Assembly: GCF_024169515.1 (NCBI RefSeq)
Contig: NZ_JAMKCQ010000001.1
Coordinates: 4,030,001-4,094,000 of the forward strand
Length of the DNA: 64,000 nucleotides
Direction: 5' to 3'
From: Erwinia aphidicola
GTDB lineage: Bacteria > Pseudomonadota > Gammaproteobacteria > Enterobacterales > Enterobacteriaceae
Shown: one piece after another, positions 63,515 through 64,000 of the stretch
Numbering within the stretch: the stretch's first letter is position 1
How the letters are laid out: the number at the start of each line of letters is the position of its first letter
Notes under the pieces: generated by a model
What the model saw: only the letters and a program-made list of their open reading frames with translations
What the model was told of the DNA's origin: nothing
The model's database searches: none
Translations under genes and position numbers: made by a program

Positions 63515-63940
63515 ATGCCAGAGATTAAGTCTGCCCAGTGCCACTGTGGGGCGGTCACCTTTAACGTCACGCTGCTGGACGGCTTCAACACCGTGCGCCG
63601 CTGCAACTGTTCTTTTTGCCGCATGCGCGGCGCGGTGGTGGCGTTTGCCAGTGAAATTAACATCACCCAGGGCGAGGATAAGCTGACCGAGTACCGCTTC
63701 AACAGCAAATCGGTGGCACACTATTTCTGCTCCGTCTGCGGGATTTACACCTTTCATCAGCCCCGCTCTAATCCGCAGCAGCGTGCCGTCAACGTGGCCT
63801 GCATCGACGGCATCTCGCCGTTTGATTTCTCGCCGCTGAACGTTACGGATGGTATACATCATCCGAAAGATGGCGGCAAAGGCGGCGTGGCGGGAACGCT
63901 GAGCTATCAGCCTTCTGCCGATGGCTGCGCGCCTGACTGA
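63515..63940 (+). CDS. GFA family (glutathione-dependent formaldehyde-activating/CENP-V) protein
   Basis: 141 residues from the ATG at 63515 (AGGAGAGAG upstream). Zinc-binding cysteines occur as SAQCHCGAVTF, RRCNCSFCRMRGAV and YFCSVCGIYTFHQPR, the full pattern of the family. GFA proteins bind glutathione or glutathione-S adducts and may help detoxify aldehydes. The 3' end overlaps a probable converging gene. Confidence 0.92.
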   Translation: MPEIKSAQCHCGAVTFNVTLLDGFNTVRRCNCSFCRMRGAVVAFASEINITQGEDKLTEYRFNSKSVAHYFCSVCGIYTFHQPRSNPQQRAVNVACIDGISPFDFSPLNVTDGIHHPKDGGKGGVAGTLSYQPSADGCAPD

Positions 63941-64000
63941 ATATCCACGCGGTGTTCGCGCCCGTCATCGATCAGCTCAATATCGCCGTACGGCTGCGGC
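63907..64000 (-). CDS. 3' fragment of an unidentified gene running off the window
   Basis: On the minus strand the frame is open from the window edge to a TGA at 63907-63909 and reads PQPYGDIELIDDGREHRVDI...QPSAEG. Codon use looks coding, but the fragment is only about 30 residues and overlaps the GFA gene by 34 nt, so the call is tentative. Confidence 0.35.
   Translation of the reverse strand, partial: PQPYGDIELIDDGREHRVDIQSGAQPSAEG

Overview
The window looks like chromosomal DNA of an enterobacterium, most likely from the Erwiniaceae (Erwinia/Pantoea/Mixta group). The bulk has a GC-rich codon bias, and close counterparts of Escherichia coli genes are present (pepT, rhaTRSBADM, aldA, sotB, glsB, mqo). 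A srfABC operon and a divergent ampR-ampC pair also fit that group. The genus is inferred from gene content and was not tested against any database.

Layout. 1-1871: the end of a YbdL-type aminotransferase gene and an amino-acid binding protein. 1920-3990: a strikingly AT-rich insert with a GT9-like glycosyltransferase and a small protein carrying two LacI-type DNA-binding domains, followed by an SDR gene of intermediate composition. 5033-11831: peptidase T, a DppA-like binding protein, and a LysR regulator divergent from an M20 hydrolase/MHS-transporter pair. 11925-12971: an acyltransferase whose leader can fold over its ribosome binding site.

13419-27170 is a large organosulfur-scavenging cluster. 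A sigma-54 activator fused to an SsuA-like ligand-binding domain is divergent from an operon of SsuD, SfnG, an FAD/NAD(P)-binding protein, a DszA/NtaA-type monooxygenase and a MetNIQ-like ABC transporter. An MFS transporter, a DszC/SfnB-type oxidoreductase and an SsuA-like binding protein follow. The divergent gap holds a consensus -24/-12 promoter and two near-identical 17-bp dyads 32 bp apart. This is the strongest candidate for an under-described system here.

27376-36160 is a complete L-rhamnose locus with aldA: uptake (RhaT), control (RhaS, RhaR), catabolism to DHAP and lactaldehyde (RhaM, A, B, D) and oxidation of lactaldehyde (AldA). The rhaB promoter geometry matches E. coli to the base. 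36323-47009 holds exporters, regulators and enzymes: SotB, glutaminase, a DHA2 exporter with an XRE-type regulator and a perfect operator, an Rrf2 protein, a MarA/SoxS/RamA-type activator with a marbox, an AI-2E-family protein, an AEC carrier and an orphan sugar-binding protein. 47106-47835 is a secreted barnase-type RNase with a barstar-type inhibitor. 47884-54664 is srfABC: a membrane protein, an actin-fold ATPase and a P-loop GTPase-like protein.

54891-64000 holds an XAT acetyltransferase, an Ala/Pro-rich lipoprotein, malate:quinone oxidoreductase, a decayed cytochrome b561/ECF sigma/anti-sigma locus in which deletions fused the sigma and anti-sigma genes, a DUF1471 protein, ampC-ampR, an SDR and a GFA-domain protein. 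Palindromic repeats sit at many gene ends throughout, in two places as tandem arrays (52-bp and 82/83-bp units), and one supplies the last codons of ampR.
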